DNA from: DATDAW01 sp036525185
GTDB taxonomy: Bacteria > Verrucomicrobiota > Verrucomicrobiia > Chthoniobacterales > DASVRZ01
Assembly (NCBI GenBank): GCA_036525185.1
Contig: DATDAW010000039.1
Span: 11,150 to 75,149 of the forward strand
Length of the DNA: 64,000 nt
Direction: 5' to 3'
In this document: positions 44,574-52,210 of the stretch, piece after piece
Position numbering within the stretch: the stretch's first letter is position 1
Layout of the letters: each line of letters begins with the position of its first letter
The notes under the pieces: generated by a model
The model's database searches: none
Seen by the model: the letters and a program-made list of their open reading frames with translations, nothing else
What the model was told of the DNA's origin: nothing
Program-made: the position numbers and the translations under genes

Positions 44574-45866
44574 TTACGCGGCTTCTGCCTGCTGGATGGC
44601 GAGTTCTGCAGGAATTTTTCCGCTCAGGACGGATTTGGCGCGCTCCCGGTCAATGTCCTTCTCCCATGCCGCAATGACGATGGTTGCGACGATGTTTCCG
44701 ATGAGGTTCGTTGAGGCCCGCGCGATCCCGATGAACCAGTCCATCGGCAGAATCAGAGCCAGCCCGATCGCGGGAATTGCTGGAATCGAGGACAGCGTCG
44801 CGGCTAGAATTACGATGGCGGATCCTGGGATCCCGTGCGCGCCTTTGGAAGTGATCATTGCCACCCCAACAATGAGAGCCAGGTGTTGGAATGACAGAGG
44901 GGTGTTTGTCGCTTGAGCGATAAATATGACGGCTAGCGTGAGGTAAATCGAAAAGCCGTCGAGATTGAACGAGTAGCCCGTAGGAACAACGACACCTACG
45001 GTGGATTTTTTAATTCCGAGCGCTTCGAGTTTGGCCATGACGCGCGGCAGGACGGCGTCGCTGGAGGTTGTACCGACGACGATGAAAATCTCCTCCCGGA
45101 AATAGCGGATCAGTTGAATAATATTGAATCCCGCCATCCACGTAACAAGTCCCAGCACGATCGCAATGAAGGCAGCGCAACTGGCGAAAAATACCACCAC
45201 GAACAGTCCGAGCTTACCGAGTGAAGCGACGCCGTATTGTCCAGTTGTAAATGCGATCGCACCAAACACACCGATCGGTGCCAGCTGAATGATGAGACCA
45301 ATGATCTTGAAGATAACGTGCGCAACCTGATCGATGGCGGTGGCGACAGGCTTGGCCGACGGACCTACGAGCGAAATGGCGGACCCGGTCAAGAGTGCCA
45401 GCACCAGCACCTGCAGAATGTCCCCTGATGTGAAGGCGTCGAAGGCCGTTTTTGGAATGAGGTGCAGAAAGAAGTCAGCGAATCCCGAGATATGTTTCGC
45501 TTTGTCCTGATATGCCGAGAGTGAGGACGGGTCGAGGGATTTGACGTCGATATTCATACCTGCCCCCGGTTGCAATACGAGTCCCAACACTGCGCCAATG
45601 GCGAGGGCGATCGTTGTCAAAACCTCGAAGTAGATGACTGTTTTCACCCCGACGCGGCCGACCTTCTTAAGATCGCCAGCACCGCAGATTCCGCTGACAA
45701 CGACGCAAAACACGAGCGGCGCGATCATCATTTTGATGAACTTCACGAACCCGTCGCCGAACGGCTTCATGGCCTTGGCAAAGTCAGGGAAGAAAACTCC
45801 GACGAGTATTCCGAATATCAGCGCCAGGATGACGCGCCCGAAAAGGGAGTTAAAGAACTTGAGCAT
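44574..45866 (-). CDS. dctA: Dicarboxylate/amino acid:cation symporter (DctA/GltP family)
   Basis: The 430-residue protein is a member of the DAACS family that imports C4-dicarboxylates or acidic amino acids with protons or sodium. It has eight or so membrane segments, re-entrant loop GTTSSDAVLPRVMAKLEALG near residue 265, and FNLDGFSIYLTLAVIFIAQATN near residue 300, then GAHGIPGSAIVILAATLSSIPAI. The start at 45866 (MLKFFNSLFGRVI) removes an 80-residue N-terminal extension with no match to the family, which reads through the leader. Its leader carries candidate RNA copy B. Confidence 0.93.
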   Translation of the reverse strand: MLKFFNSLFGRVILALIFGILVGVFFPDFAKAMKPFGDGFVKFIKMMIAPLVFCVVVSGICGAGDLKKVGRVGVKTVIYFEVLTTIALAIGAVLGLVLQPGAGMNIDVKSLDPSSLSAYQDKAKHISGFADFFLHLIPKTAFDAFTSGDILQVLVLALLTGSAISLVGPSAKPVATAIDQVAHVIFKIIGLIIQLAPIGVFGAIAFTTGQYGVASLGKLGLFVVVFFASCAAFIAIVLGLVTWMAGFNIIQLIRYFREEIFIVVGTTSSDAVLPRVMAKLEALGIKKSTVGVVVPTGYSFNLDGFSIYLTLAVIFIAQATNTPLSFQHLALIVGVAMITSKGAHGIPGSAIVILAATLSSIPAIPAIGLALILPMDWFIGIARASTNLIGNIVATIVIAAWEKDIDRERAKSVLSGKIPAELAIQQAEAA

Positions 45867-45944
45867 GATGTGGTTAGCTTTGTGTTGTGGTCGGTGTGCC
45901 TTTTCCGAACTCGCTCGCCGAGGGTCGGTCATGGTTGCATGAGG

Positions 45945-46199
45945 CAGTTCTGTCCAGTGCAACGAGTTTGTCGGATGGCGCGGTGAGCTCGGGGCGGAAG
46001 CACATCGCGTGCCAAGCGCTGAATCGTGGATTGTTCCGGTGTCGGGCCGGGCCCGCTTGCGCAGCAGGAAATGCTCAGGAATATTCGCAGCCCCGGAGAT
46101 CACGTTTGGTTAAGGCGCACGCGAAGGAAATTGCTTCACTGCAAGGAGTTCGGTGCTCCTGCTTCACGGCTACACGCTGCCGCGGAAGACTTGTCATCC
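45945..46199 (-). ncRNA. Candidate structured leader RNA, copy B (upstream of the dicarboxylate symporter)
   Basis: This 255-base region is homologous to copy A at 42527-42783. Minus-strand elements are: GGATGACA at the 5' end; hairpin at 46162-46188 with CUUC/GAAG and GCGGC/GCCGU arms and the same bulged C; stem-loop at 46121-46139 (GUGAAG-CAAUUUC-CUUCGC); GCAC-n5-GUGC at 46000-46012; and the conserved end block 45945-45968. Base changes in these stems preserve pairing, which supports RNA structure and argues against simple sequence duplication or coding. It ends 79 bases before the symporter start. Function is inferred. Confidence 0.68.
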
Positions 46200-46381
46200 A
46201 TTTATTCAGGAAGGTGAGAGGACCACAAAAGACGCACTCCCTGACATGGAATCAACGGAGGCTGCGAAGAAGCGGGACCTGGTTTGGAAGCGATTTTCTG
46301 TAAGATCCGTCGCCCAATGAGCAAAATGGTGCATCCGGCGATATAAACGAAAGTGGTATTAACGGATGTCGTTGGCTCTGG

Positions 46382-47263
46382 TCAAATGGGCATGAGCGGG
46401 GCTTCCCGGACCATTTCAACCACCGCGCGGGCGGCATGAGAGAGATGACCTGCGCGTGACCACGCGAGGGCGATGTGCCATTCGATGGTGGGTTCGCGCA
46501 GTTCGATGGCCGCGACGGACGGGAAGCCGCGCAACACCGAGCGCGGTAACAAAGCAATTCCCACACCGCTTTCCACGAGTCCCGCGATGAATTGCGATTG
46601 CGCACTGCGGCCAGCAACGATGGGGGCGAACCCGCATGCCCGGGACGCGGCGTCGATTTTGTCGCTCAAGGCAAAGCCTTCCGGCAGTAAAACCAGCGGT
46701 TCCTTTGCCAGCTCCGGAAGCGTTATGCTGTCGCGAGCCGCCCAGTGGGAATTCAGCGGGACGGCAACGGCCAGGAAGTCTCGCGCAAGGGTGACGAATT
46801 GGAAGCGATTCGGGTCAACGGGCAGCGAGAGCGTGCCCAGATCGAGGTCGTTGGTCAGAAGTGCAGCTTCTGTGGCCTTGGCACTCATTTCGAAGAGCCG
46901 CAGCTCGATGCCGGGATAGCGCTCGCGAAACATTTTAACGAGCGGAACGAAAAGCGTCCCGCCGACCGATGGCATTCCCAGTGATACCTGGCCACGTGTC
47001 AGACCAGACAGATTTGCTACGTCGGTCTTCAGGCGATCGGCTTCTGCCCGTAGGGCGAGCGCCCGTTGAAACACGACTGCCCCGGTGTCCGTGAGCGTGA
47101 TCCGGCGTCGATGGCGCATGATGAGCGGCTGGCCGATCTCGTCCTCCAATTGCTTGATCACGCGGCTGATGGACGGCTGCGTGAGGAACACGCGCTTGCC
47201 TGCGGCAGTAAAGCCTCCGGCTTGTACGACTTCGACGAAAACGCCCAGTGATCGCAGGTCCAT
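46382..47263 (-). CDS. LysR-family transcriptional regulator
   Basis: The 293-residue protein has an N-terminal winged helix-turn-helix (DLRSLGVFVEVVQAGGFTAA, FLTQPSISRVIKQLEDEIG, residues 1-60) and the C-terminal periplasmic-binding-like effector domain (SGLTRGQVSLGMPSVGGTLF onward). The start at 47263 gives the usual LysR length; the longer frame adds 13 residues. It is the nearest regulator upstream of the symporter unit on the same strand, with the paralogous leader between, so it is a plausible regulator of dctA and the porin. Its effector is unknown. Confidence 0.92.
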   Translation of the reverse strand: MDLRSLGVFVEVVQAGGFTAAGKRVFLTQPSISRVIKQLEDEIGQPLIMRHRRRITLTDTGAVVFQRALALRAEADRLKTDVANLSGLTRGQVSLGMPSVGGTLFVPLVKMFRERYPGIELRLFEMSAKATEAALLTNDLDLGTLSLPVDPNRFQFVTLARDFLAVAVPLNSHWAARDSITLPELAKEPLVLLPEGFALSDKIDAASRACGFAPIVAGRSAQSQFIAGLVESGVGIALLPRSVLRGFPSVAAIELREPTIEWHIALAWSRAGHLSHAARAVVEMVREAPLMPI

Positions 47264-47469
47264 ACCATTCGTATGGCGAATGATCTGAATTTGAACAATC
47301 AATTTCTCAAATACTTTTCCTGTCGGACATTGAGGCCCATGACAAGATTGGCATGGTTATCGATTAGCGAGCGACGATGTGTCCTGTGCCCAAACCGAAC
47401 GCCCGTTCGTAAAGTGCCGGGTGTGCGGTCCCTCCCAGCCAGCGCTGGATTTGGAGGGGAGGTGCCACG

Positions 47470-48141
47470 ATGCTAAAATCGCAATCCCTCGTCTCGGTTG
47501 TTCAACATGATGGCGTCACACGGGAAAGTGTTGGCGCAATACTCGAAGGCGCCGGCTACCGGGTGCGCACCTTTTCCACTGCCCGGGATTTTCTTGCCCA
47601 AATGCAATTTCCCGGCCCTTCCTGCGTGGTTGTCGAGTTTGATCTTCCGGATGGCGGACTGCCCATACCGGAAGCGTTACAGGAGGCAGGTCGAAGCGAT
47701 CAAGTGGTGTTCATTTCGCACCGAGCCTGTCTCCAAAGCTGTGTGAGCGCCATGCGCGCGGGAGCGATTGATTTCCTTGCTACGCCTTTTGGCGGCAGCA
47801 CCCTGTTCCAAGCCGTAGATCGCGCCCTTGAACGCTCTGCTGCCCTTCGGAGCGAATACGAGGACCGTGCGTCGGCCCGGTTTCGGATTTCGTCATTGAC
47901 CCGGCGCGAGTTTTCCGTGCTCAAGCTCCTGCTGGAAGGGATTCCCAATAAGGACATCGGAGCGCGCCTCGGCGTTGCGGAGGGAACGATCAAGATTCAT
48001 CGCCGCAATGTGATGGAAAAAATACGCGCGAAATCGCTCGTGGACATCGTCCTGTTGGCGCAACGCAGCGGAATTCCGTTTCCGGATGCGGAATTCACCT
48101 ATGTCTCGCGGGGGCAAACGATGCAGTTACCGGCAAAATAG
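47470..48141 (+). CDS. FixJ/NarL-type response regulator with a degenerate receiver domain
   Basis: The 223-residue protein has a receiver-like domain (residues 5-120) and a LuxR-type helix-turn-helix (SLTRREFSVLKLLLEGIPNK, then VAEGTIKIHRRNVMEKI, residues 140-200). In the receiver the acidic pair is QH where FixJ has DD (SVVQHDG), the phospho-acceptor position is Glu (VVEFDLPDG), and the invariant Lys is Thr (DFLATPF). It is therefore probably not phosphorylated in the classical way. A strong Shine-Dalgarno stretch (GGAGGGGAGG at about 47453-47462) precedes the ATG. No kinase gene is adjacent. Confidence 0.9.
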   Translation: MLKSQSLVSVVQHDGVTRESVGAILEGAGYRVRTFSTARDFLAQMQFPGPSCVVVEFDLPDGGLPIPEALQEAGRSDQVVFISHRACLQSCVSAMRAGAIDFLATPFGGSTLFQAVDRALERSAALRSEYEDRASARFRISSLTRREFSVLKLLLEGIPNKDIGARLGVAEGTIKIHRRNVMEKIRAKSLVDIVLLAQRSGIPFPDAEFTYVSRGQTMQLPAK

Positions 48142-48186
48142 TGGTCCCTCTGCCTGGCAAAAAACGCGGGGTTTACGCTCCGCAGA

Positions 48187-48654
48187 CTACTTTTGTTCGA
48201 TTGCCTTCGCGCTGGGTGTCAGGGCGGTGAACTTCTGAAAGATTCTCTTGGGCAGCGTGTTTCCGGTCTCCTCGACGGCCAATTCATCGTAGGCCGTTTT
48301 CTTTGCGCTCTCCCAAACGGCAGGAAAACCGGGCGAAGTTGACGTCATGATTTTCTCGGCACGGGCCAATATTTCCAATTCGCGCTGGAGCCGTCGTTCG
48401 GGGTTTTGGTTCAATTCCGCGACTTTGATCCGCAAATTTTCGTTCTGTTTACGCAGTGACTCGAGTTCGTTGCGCAGCTTCGACGTCGCAGTGGATTCGA
48501 TTTCCATCCGTTCACCCAGCATGAGGCGCAATTTTTTTGCCTCGCCTTTCGCTGAGAGGAGGCGAAACCATCCCATGGCGGCAAAAATTAATCCCAGCAG
48601 GCAGCCTGCACCGAAAACCCAGAGATATGTCGTGAAATGTGCTTCTGACGGCAT
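48187..48654 (-). CDS. Small membrane-anchored coiled-coil protein of unknown function
   Basis: The 155-residue protein has one hydrophobic segment at residues 10-32 (LWVFGAGCLLGLIFAAMGWF), then a predicted coiled-coil rich in Glu, Lys and Leu (LRNELESLRKQNENLRIKVA) at about residues 58-78. The C-terminal half is charged and unremarkable. It is probably an inner membrane protein with a cytoplasmic coil. It is divergent from the desaturase gene. I do not recognise the family. Confidence 0.65.
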   Translation of the reverse strand: MPSEAHFTTYLWVFGAGCLLGLIFAAMGWFRLLSAKGEAKKLRLMLGERMEIESTATSKLRNELESLRKQNENLRIKVAELNQNPERRLQRELEILARAEKIMTSTSPGFPAVWESAKKTAYDELAVEETGNTLPKRIFQKFTALTPSAKAIEQK

Positions 48655-48800
48655 AGCGGCACACTACTGGAGGCATTTACCGGAGTAAACTGCTCAATTT
48701 TCGGCAATTCCAACAATTCCCGGTTGCCGTCGTCCATCTTTCACGGGATGGTGCGCCCCTCCCATGTCCTATCTTTATTTTTGCAGATACCCAATACTTC

Positions 48801-49727
48801 ATGTTCAAAAACGAAAAACTCGACGTCCTTCTTTTCTTCATTCTCATTGCCATTCAACTCGCCGGGTTTTACGCGCTGCTCCACCATTTCGAATGGCGAT
48901 ACCTGTTGATCATGATCCCGATGTATCTCTGGATGGGATTCGGGACGACGCTTTACATGCACCGCTACCTCACGCACCGCGGGATGGAAATGCCGGGTTG
49001 GCTCAAGTTTTTCTTCGCCATGAGCACGTCGGTCGGACTTTCGGGCGACCCTGTAACGTGGGTGGGGGATCATCGGTATCACCATCTCAAATCCGACACG
49101 GACGAAGATATCCACAGCCCGCTGCACGGTTTTCCGTATGCGCACATGCTGTGGCTGGTTAAGAAGCCGAAGGGATTCAAGGAGCGCTCGACGCGGTACG
49201 CTTCGGATGTCCGCAAAATCTGGTACTGCAAACTGCTCGAAAAACCGCTGATTTATGCCCTGCCACACGTCGCTATGGCGTTGACTCTGTGGTTCACACT
49301 CGGCCCTGCGGGAATGCTGTGGTGCCTCTATTTTCCGATGATGGTCCTGTATAATTTCACCTGGGCGGTGAATTCGATCTGCCATTTGCCCAATGTTGGC
49401 TATCGGACATTCGAGACCACGGACCACAGCCGGAACAACTTCTGGGTGAGTCTTGGCGCGCTGGGTGAAGGATTTCACAACAATCACCATGCCCATCCGA
49501 AATGCGCTGCGCATGGCCTGCGTTGGTGGGAGTTCGACCCTACGAAATACCTGATCTGGCTGCTCGAAAAGTTTGGCCTCGCCTGGAAAGTGGCCTGGCC
49601 GCAAACGGAAGCCGCGCTATCCGAGACTGAAGTGAAAGACAAGGGGCGAACCGCGCCGGCGCCGGCACAGGCATTGCTGGCGAAAATGATCGATCCGGAT
49701 CGGGGTTTTGCATCTGCTTCGGAGTAA
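48801..49727 (+). CDS. Fatty acid desaturase (acyl-CoA/acyl-lipid delta-9 type)
   Basis: The 308-residue membrane enzyme inserts a double bond in acyl chains using a di-iron centre. All three histidine boxes are present: HRYLTHR (about residue 55-61), HRYHH (about 92-96) and HNNHH (about 230-234). The hydrophobic segments FFILIAIQLAGFYALL and IMIPMYLWMGFGTTLYM match the delta-9 desaturase topology. It is followed by an intergenic inverted repeat and then a UbiA-family gene. The precise acyl carrier is undetermined. Confidence 0.92.
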   Translation: MFKNEKLDVLLFFILIAIQLAGFYALLHHFEWRYLLIMIPMYLWMGFGTTLYMHRYLTHRGMEMPGWLKFFFAMSTSVGLSGDPVTWVGDHRYHHLKSDTDEDIHSPLHGFPYAHMLWLVKKPKGFKERSTRYASDVRKIWYCKLLEKPLIYALPHVAMALTLWFTLGPAGMLWCLYFPMMVLYNFTWAVNSICHLPNVGYRTFETTDHSRNNFWVSLGALGEGFHNNHHAHPKCAAHGLRWWEFDPTKYLIWLLEKFGLAWKVAWPQTEAALSETEVKDKGRTAPAPAQALLAKMIDPDRGFASASE

Positions 49728-49741
49728 CAGAGGAAAAATTC

Positions 49742-49919
49742 GAACAGAAGGCAACAAAGAGCGGGAAGTGACGGACGAACCGTCTGAACCGAAGGCCACC
49801 GACAGCGTAAGCGTAAGGGGGAATGCAGACGGTTGGGCTGGGGAACTCCTTAAGGTCTTGCGGCCTATCTTTGCGAACTTCGTCTCCTTCTGTTGAGAAA
49901 CCTCTTGTTACCTTCTGTG
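49742..49919. repeat. Imperfect inverted repeat between the desaturase and UbiA genes
   Basis: The left arm gaacagaaggcaacaaag (49742-49759) is complementary with few mismatches to cttcgtctccttctgttgag (49879-49898) and to cttgttaccttctgtga (49903-49919). Similar cagaaggnaac motifs are frequent as intergenic repeats in several verrucomicrobial genomes as I recall them. The role is unknown; the right arm ends just before the proposed UbiA start. Confidence 0.45.
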
Positions 49920-49921
49920 AA

Positions 49922-50794
49922 GTGACAGGAACCGTCCCGTCCATCTCGTTATTCGATCGCGTCCGGCGTGTCCTGACGTTTATTCGGTTTTCGCACACGA
50001 TTTTCGCGTTGCCGTTCGCGGTAGGATCGACGCTGGTGGCGGCAAACGGTTGGCCTTCACCCAGACTGGCTGGCCTGATATTGCTCTGCATGGTCTTTGC
50101 GCGGACCGCTGCGATGGTTTTCAATCGGTTGGCCGATTGGGAGATCGACCAGCGAAATCCCCGCACAGCGGGGCGGCACAAACTGGTTTCGCGTCCGCTC
50201 GCTAGTGTGGTCCTTCTAGGGAGTTCTGCGGCGTTTGTGGCAACGGCGTGGTGCATCAATCCGCTGGTTTTCTGGCTCTCGCCCGTCGCGTTGGGAATCG
50301 TGTTTCTTTACTCGGTGACGAAACGGTTTACGTCGTTTACCCAACTTTTTCTGGGGCTTGCGTTGGCCGTGGCCCCGGTCGGGGCGTGGCTGGCTGTTAC
50401 GGGAAAAATTGCCTGGGCTCCGGTCGTGTTGGCCCTTGCTGTTTTGCCGTGGGTGGCCGGATTTGACCTTATCTACGCAACGCAGGACTACGAGTTCGAC
50501 AAGAAGGAAGGTCTACGTTCGATGGTCGTGTGGCTTGGGGTGGAGAAAAGCCTGCGCCTGGCGGTTGTGTTCCACGTCGCCATGTGGCTTTTACTCGGCG
50601 TTTTCGGTTGGATGACCAGCATGCACTGGCCATTCTGGGCGGGTCTAGTCCTCACGGCCGGCGCGCTCATTTACGAGCATCGCATCGCTGCGACGCGCGA
50701 CTTGAACCGCATCAACGAAGCCTTTTTCAACGCGAATGCATTCGTTGGCGCCGTTTTTGTCGTCTCGATCGCCATTGATCTCGCCATCCGATAG
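49922..50794 (+). CDS. UbiA-family prenyltransferase (MqnP/UbiA-like)
   Basis: The 290-residue membrane protein transfers a prenyl chain to an aromatic acceptor in quinone synthesis. The first Asp-rich motif is seen in NRLADWEIDQRNPRTAGR near residue 75, and the second in DLIYATQDYEFDKKEG near residue 190. The RTAGR form is typical of the subgroup linked to the futalosine menaquinone pathway, so MqnP is a reasonable guess. About eight membrane segments are visible. The GTG at 49922 is chosen; the frame to 49823 runs through an inverted repeat and lacks family features. Confidence 0.88.
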   Translation: MTGTVPSISLFDRVRRVLTFIRFSHTIFALPFAVGSTLVAANGWPSPRLAGLILLCMVFARTAAMVFNRLADWEIDQRNPRTAGRHKLVSRPLASVVLLGSSAAFVATAWCINPLVFWLSPVALGIVFLYSVTKRFTSFTQLFLGLALAVAPVGAWLAVTGKIAWAPVVLALAVLPWVAGFDLIYATQDYEFDKKEGLRSMVVWLGVEKSLRLAVVFHVAMWLLLGVFGWMTSMHWPFWAGLVLTAGALIYEHRIAATRDLNRINEAFFNANAFVGAVFVVSIAIDLAIR

Positions 50795-50802
50795 CGTCTC
50801 CG

Positions 50803-52131
50803 TTAAGGCTCGTTCGGTTGGGTTTCCACGGTGCCTGCCTTAATTACCGTCAAGTTTGCGGGTTGGATGTGCGTTTTGATCGCAGCATTCACCTGGTCCA
50901 GCGTGAGGGAGTTGATTAGATCGGGATACTTATCGAGCCAGTCGAGGTCGTAACCACGGTTGATGGCGCTCGAGATTGCGCCAGCCATGCCGTCTGTTGT
51001 GGCCATTCCGACCTTAAAAGTGCCGACCAACTTACTTTTCGTCCGGTCGAGTTCGCCTGTTGTGACGCCGTCCTGGTACCAGCTATCAAGTTCGCGTTTG
51101 GTCGAGATCATTCCTTTTTCCAGGAGGGCCGGGGAGAAATTCGCGCGGATAAACCAGTCACCGTCCGTGAAGGTGTCGTTGGCAACTGCGGCACCGATGC
51201 CATAGGTAAGACCTTGCTTGTCGCGGACATTGGCCATGAGGCGCCCGGTAAATCCATTGCCGAGGATGGCTGTACCGACGCGAAGAGCGAGGGCGTCAGG
51301 GTCTGTGTATTTGAGGCCGGTGGCCTGGCCGAGGATGACGGTGACGTTAGGTTTGTCAGCGAGAAAAACATTTTTAGCTTCCGGAGAATCGGCTGGTGTA
51401 GCTTTGGCGAAATTGGGACGCCACTTGCCACCGGACCAGCCGGCGAAGGATTTCTCGACGGCAGTTTGCAGGGCTTTGGGATCGAAATCGCCTACAACGA
51501 CCAAATTGGCTTGGGCCGGGCCATAATACTCGGCGTGGAATTTCTTGAGCTGATCAACGGTCGCTGTTTTAACGGCGGCAAGGAATTCCTGGACAGGCGG
51601 CGTGTAGTTTGGGTGTCCGGCGGGATAGATCATCTCTGAGAACGCCTGTTTTGCCTGAAAATCGGTGCTGTCCAGAGCGCGTGTGTAATCGCCTTCGAGT
51701 TGCTTTTTCACTTTGTTGAACTCGGCTGCCGAAAAAGCCGGTTCTCGGAGTTGCTCGGCGAGCAGGGAAATGACAACTGGGAGATCTTTGGTTAGACATT
51801 TTCCAGCGAAATTGACATTCACACCATCGACGGAAAAACTGATTTTGGCCCCGATGTTGTCGAGTTCGGCGGCGATGGCGAACTTATCGTGTTTCTGAGT
51901 GCCTTGATCGAGCATTTCGCCGACGAGGGTCGGAATGGCGACGTTGTCTTTCGGGGCAAAACTGTCGCCGGCGGGAAGGGAGCCGCGGAACGTGATGACG
52001 TCCTTGACGCCCGTTTTATAAGCGACGAGGTCGACACCCGCGGTTTTAGTGCGAACGATGTTAGCGGCGATCTGAGCGTTGACCCCGGCGACGGTTAGGA
52101 GCAGGAAAAGGAGAGCGAAGTGTTTTTTCAT
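50803..52131 (-). CDS. M16 peptidase-family protein, secreted, probably non-catalytic
   Basis: The 442-residue protein has a signal peptide (KKHFALLFLLLTVAGVNAQ) and an M16 (insulinase-like) two-lobed fold, including AEYYGPAQANLVVVGDFD and YGIGAAVANDTF. The zinc-binding HxxEH motif found in the partner is replaced here by VGEMLDQGT, so it likely lacks catalysis. It lies 79 bases after the active M16 gene on the same strand, a pattern of paired catalytic and non-catalytic subunits. The ATG at 52131 begins the signal peptide. Confidence 0.87.
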   Translation of the reverse strand: MKKHFALLFLLLTVAGVNAQIAANIVRTKTAGVDLVAYKTGVKDVITFRGSLPAGDSFAPKDNVAIPTLVGEMLDQGTQKHDKFAIAAELDNIGAKISFSVDGVNVNFAGKCLTKDLPVVISLLAEQLREPAFSAAEFNKVKKQLEGDYTRALDSTDFQAKQAFSEMIYPAGHPNYTPPVQEFLAAVKTATVDQLKKFHAEYYGPAQANLVVVGDFDPKALQTAVEKSFAGWSGGKWRPNFAKATPADSPEAKNVFLADKPNVTVILGQATGLKYTDPDALALRVGTAILGNGFTGRLMANVRDKQGLTYGIGAAVANDTFTDGDWFIRANFSPALLEKGMISTKRELDSWYQDGVTTGELDRTKSKLVGTFKVGMATTDGMAGAISSAINRGYDLDWLDKYPDLINSLTLDQVNAAIKTHIQPANLTVIKAGTVETQPNEP

Positions 52132-52210
52132 AGAAATTCTGGCGTGAAAAGGCGGGGCGGTTTTTTCAGCCGCCGGCAATGCTGTGCAAGCGCCTTATGC
52201 TGGAAATAAA

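Noticed and set aside
45867..46103. 80-residue N-terminal extension of the dicarboxylate symporter
   Set aside because: The extension covers the conserved leader; the family starts at MLKFFNSLFG.
45887..46303. Plus-strand 138-residue ORF in leader copy B
   Set aside because: It runs antisense through the proposed RNA, has no family match that I recognise, and shows no consistent similarity with copy A outside the RNA blocks.
47318..47335. 15-base match (tttcctgtcggacat) between 42918 and 47318
   Set aside because: One match of this length is expected by chance in 64 kb when both strands are considered.
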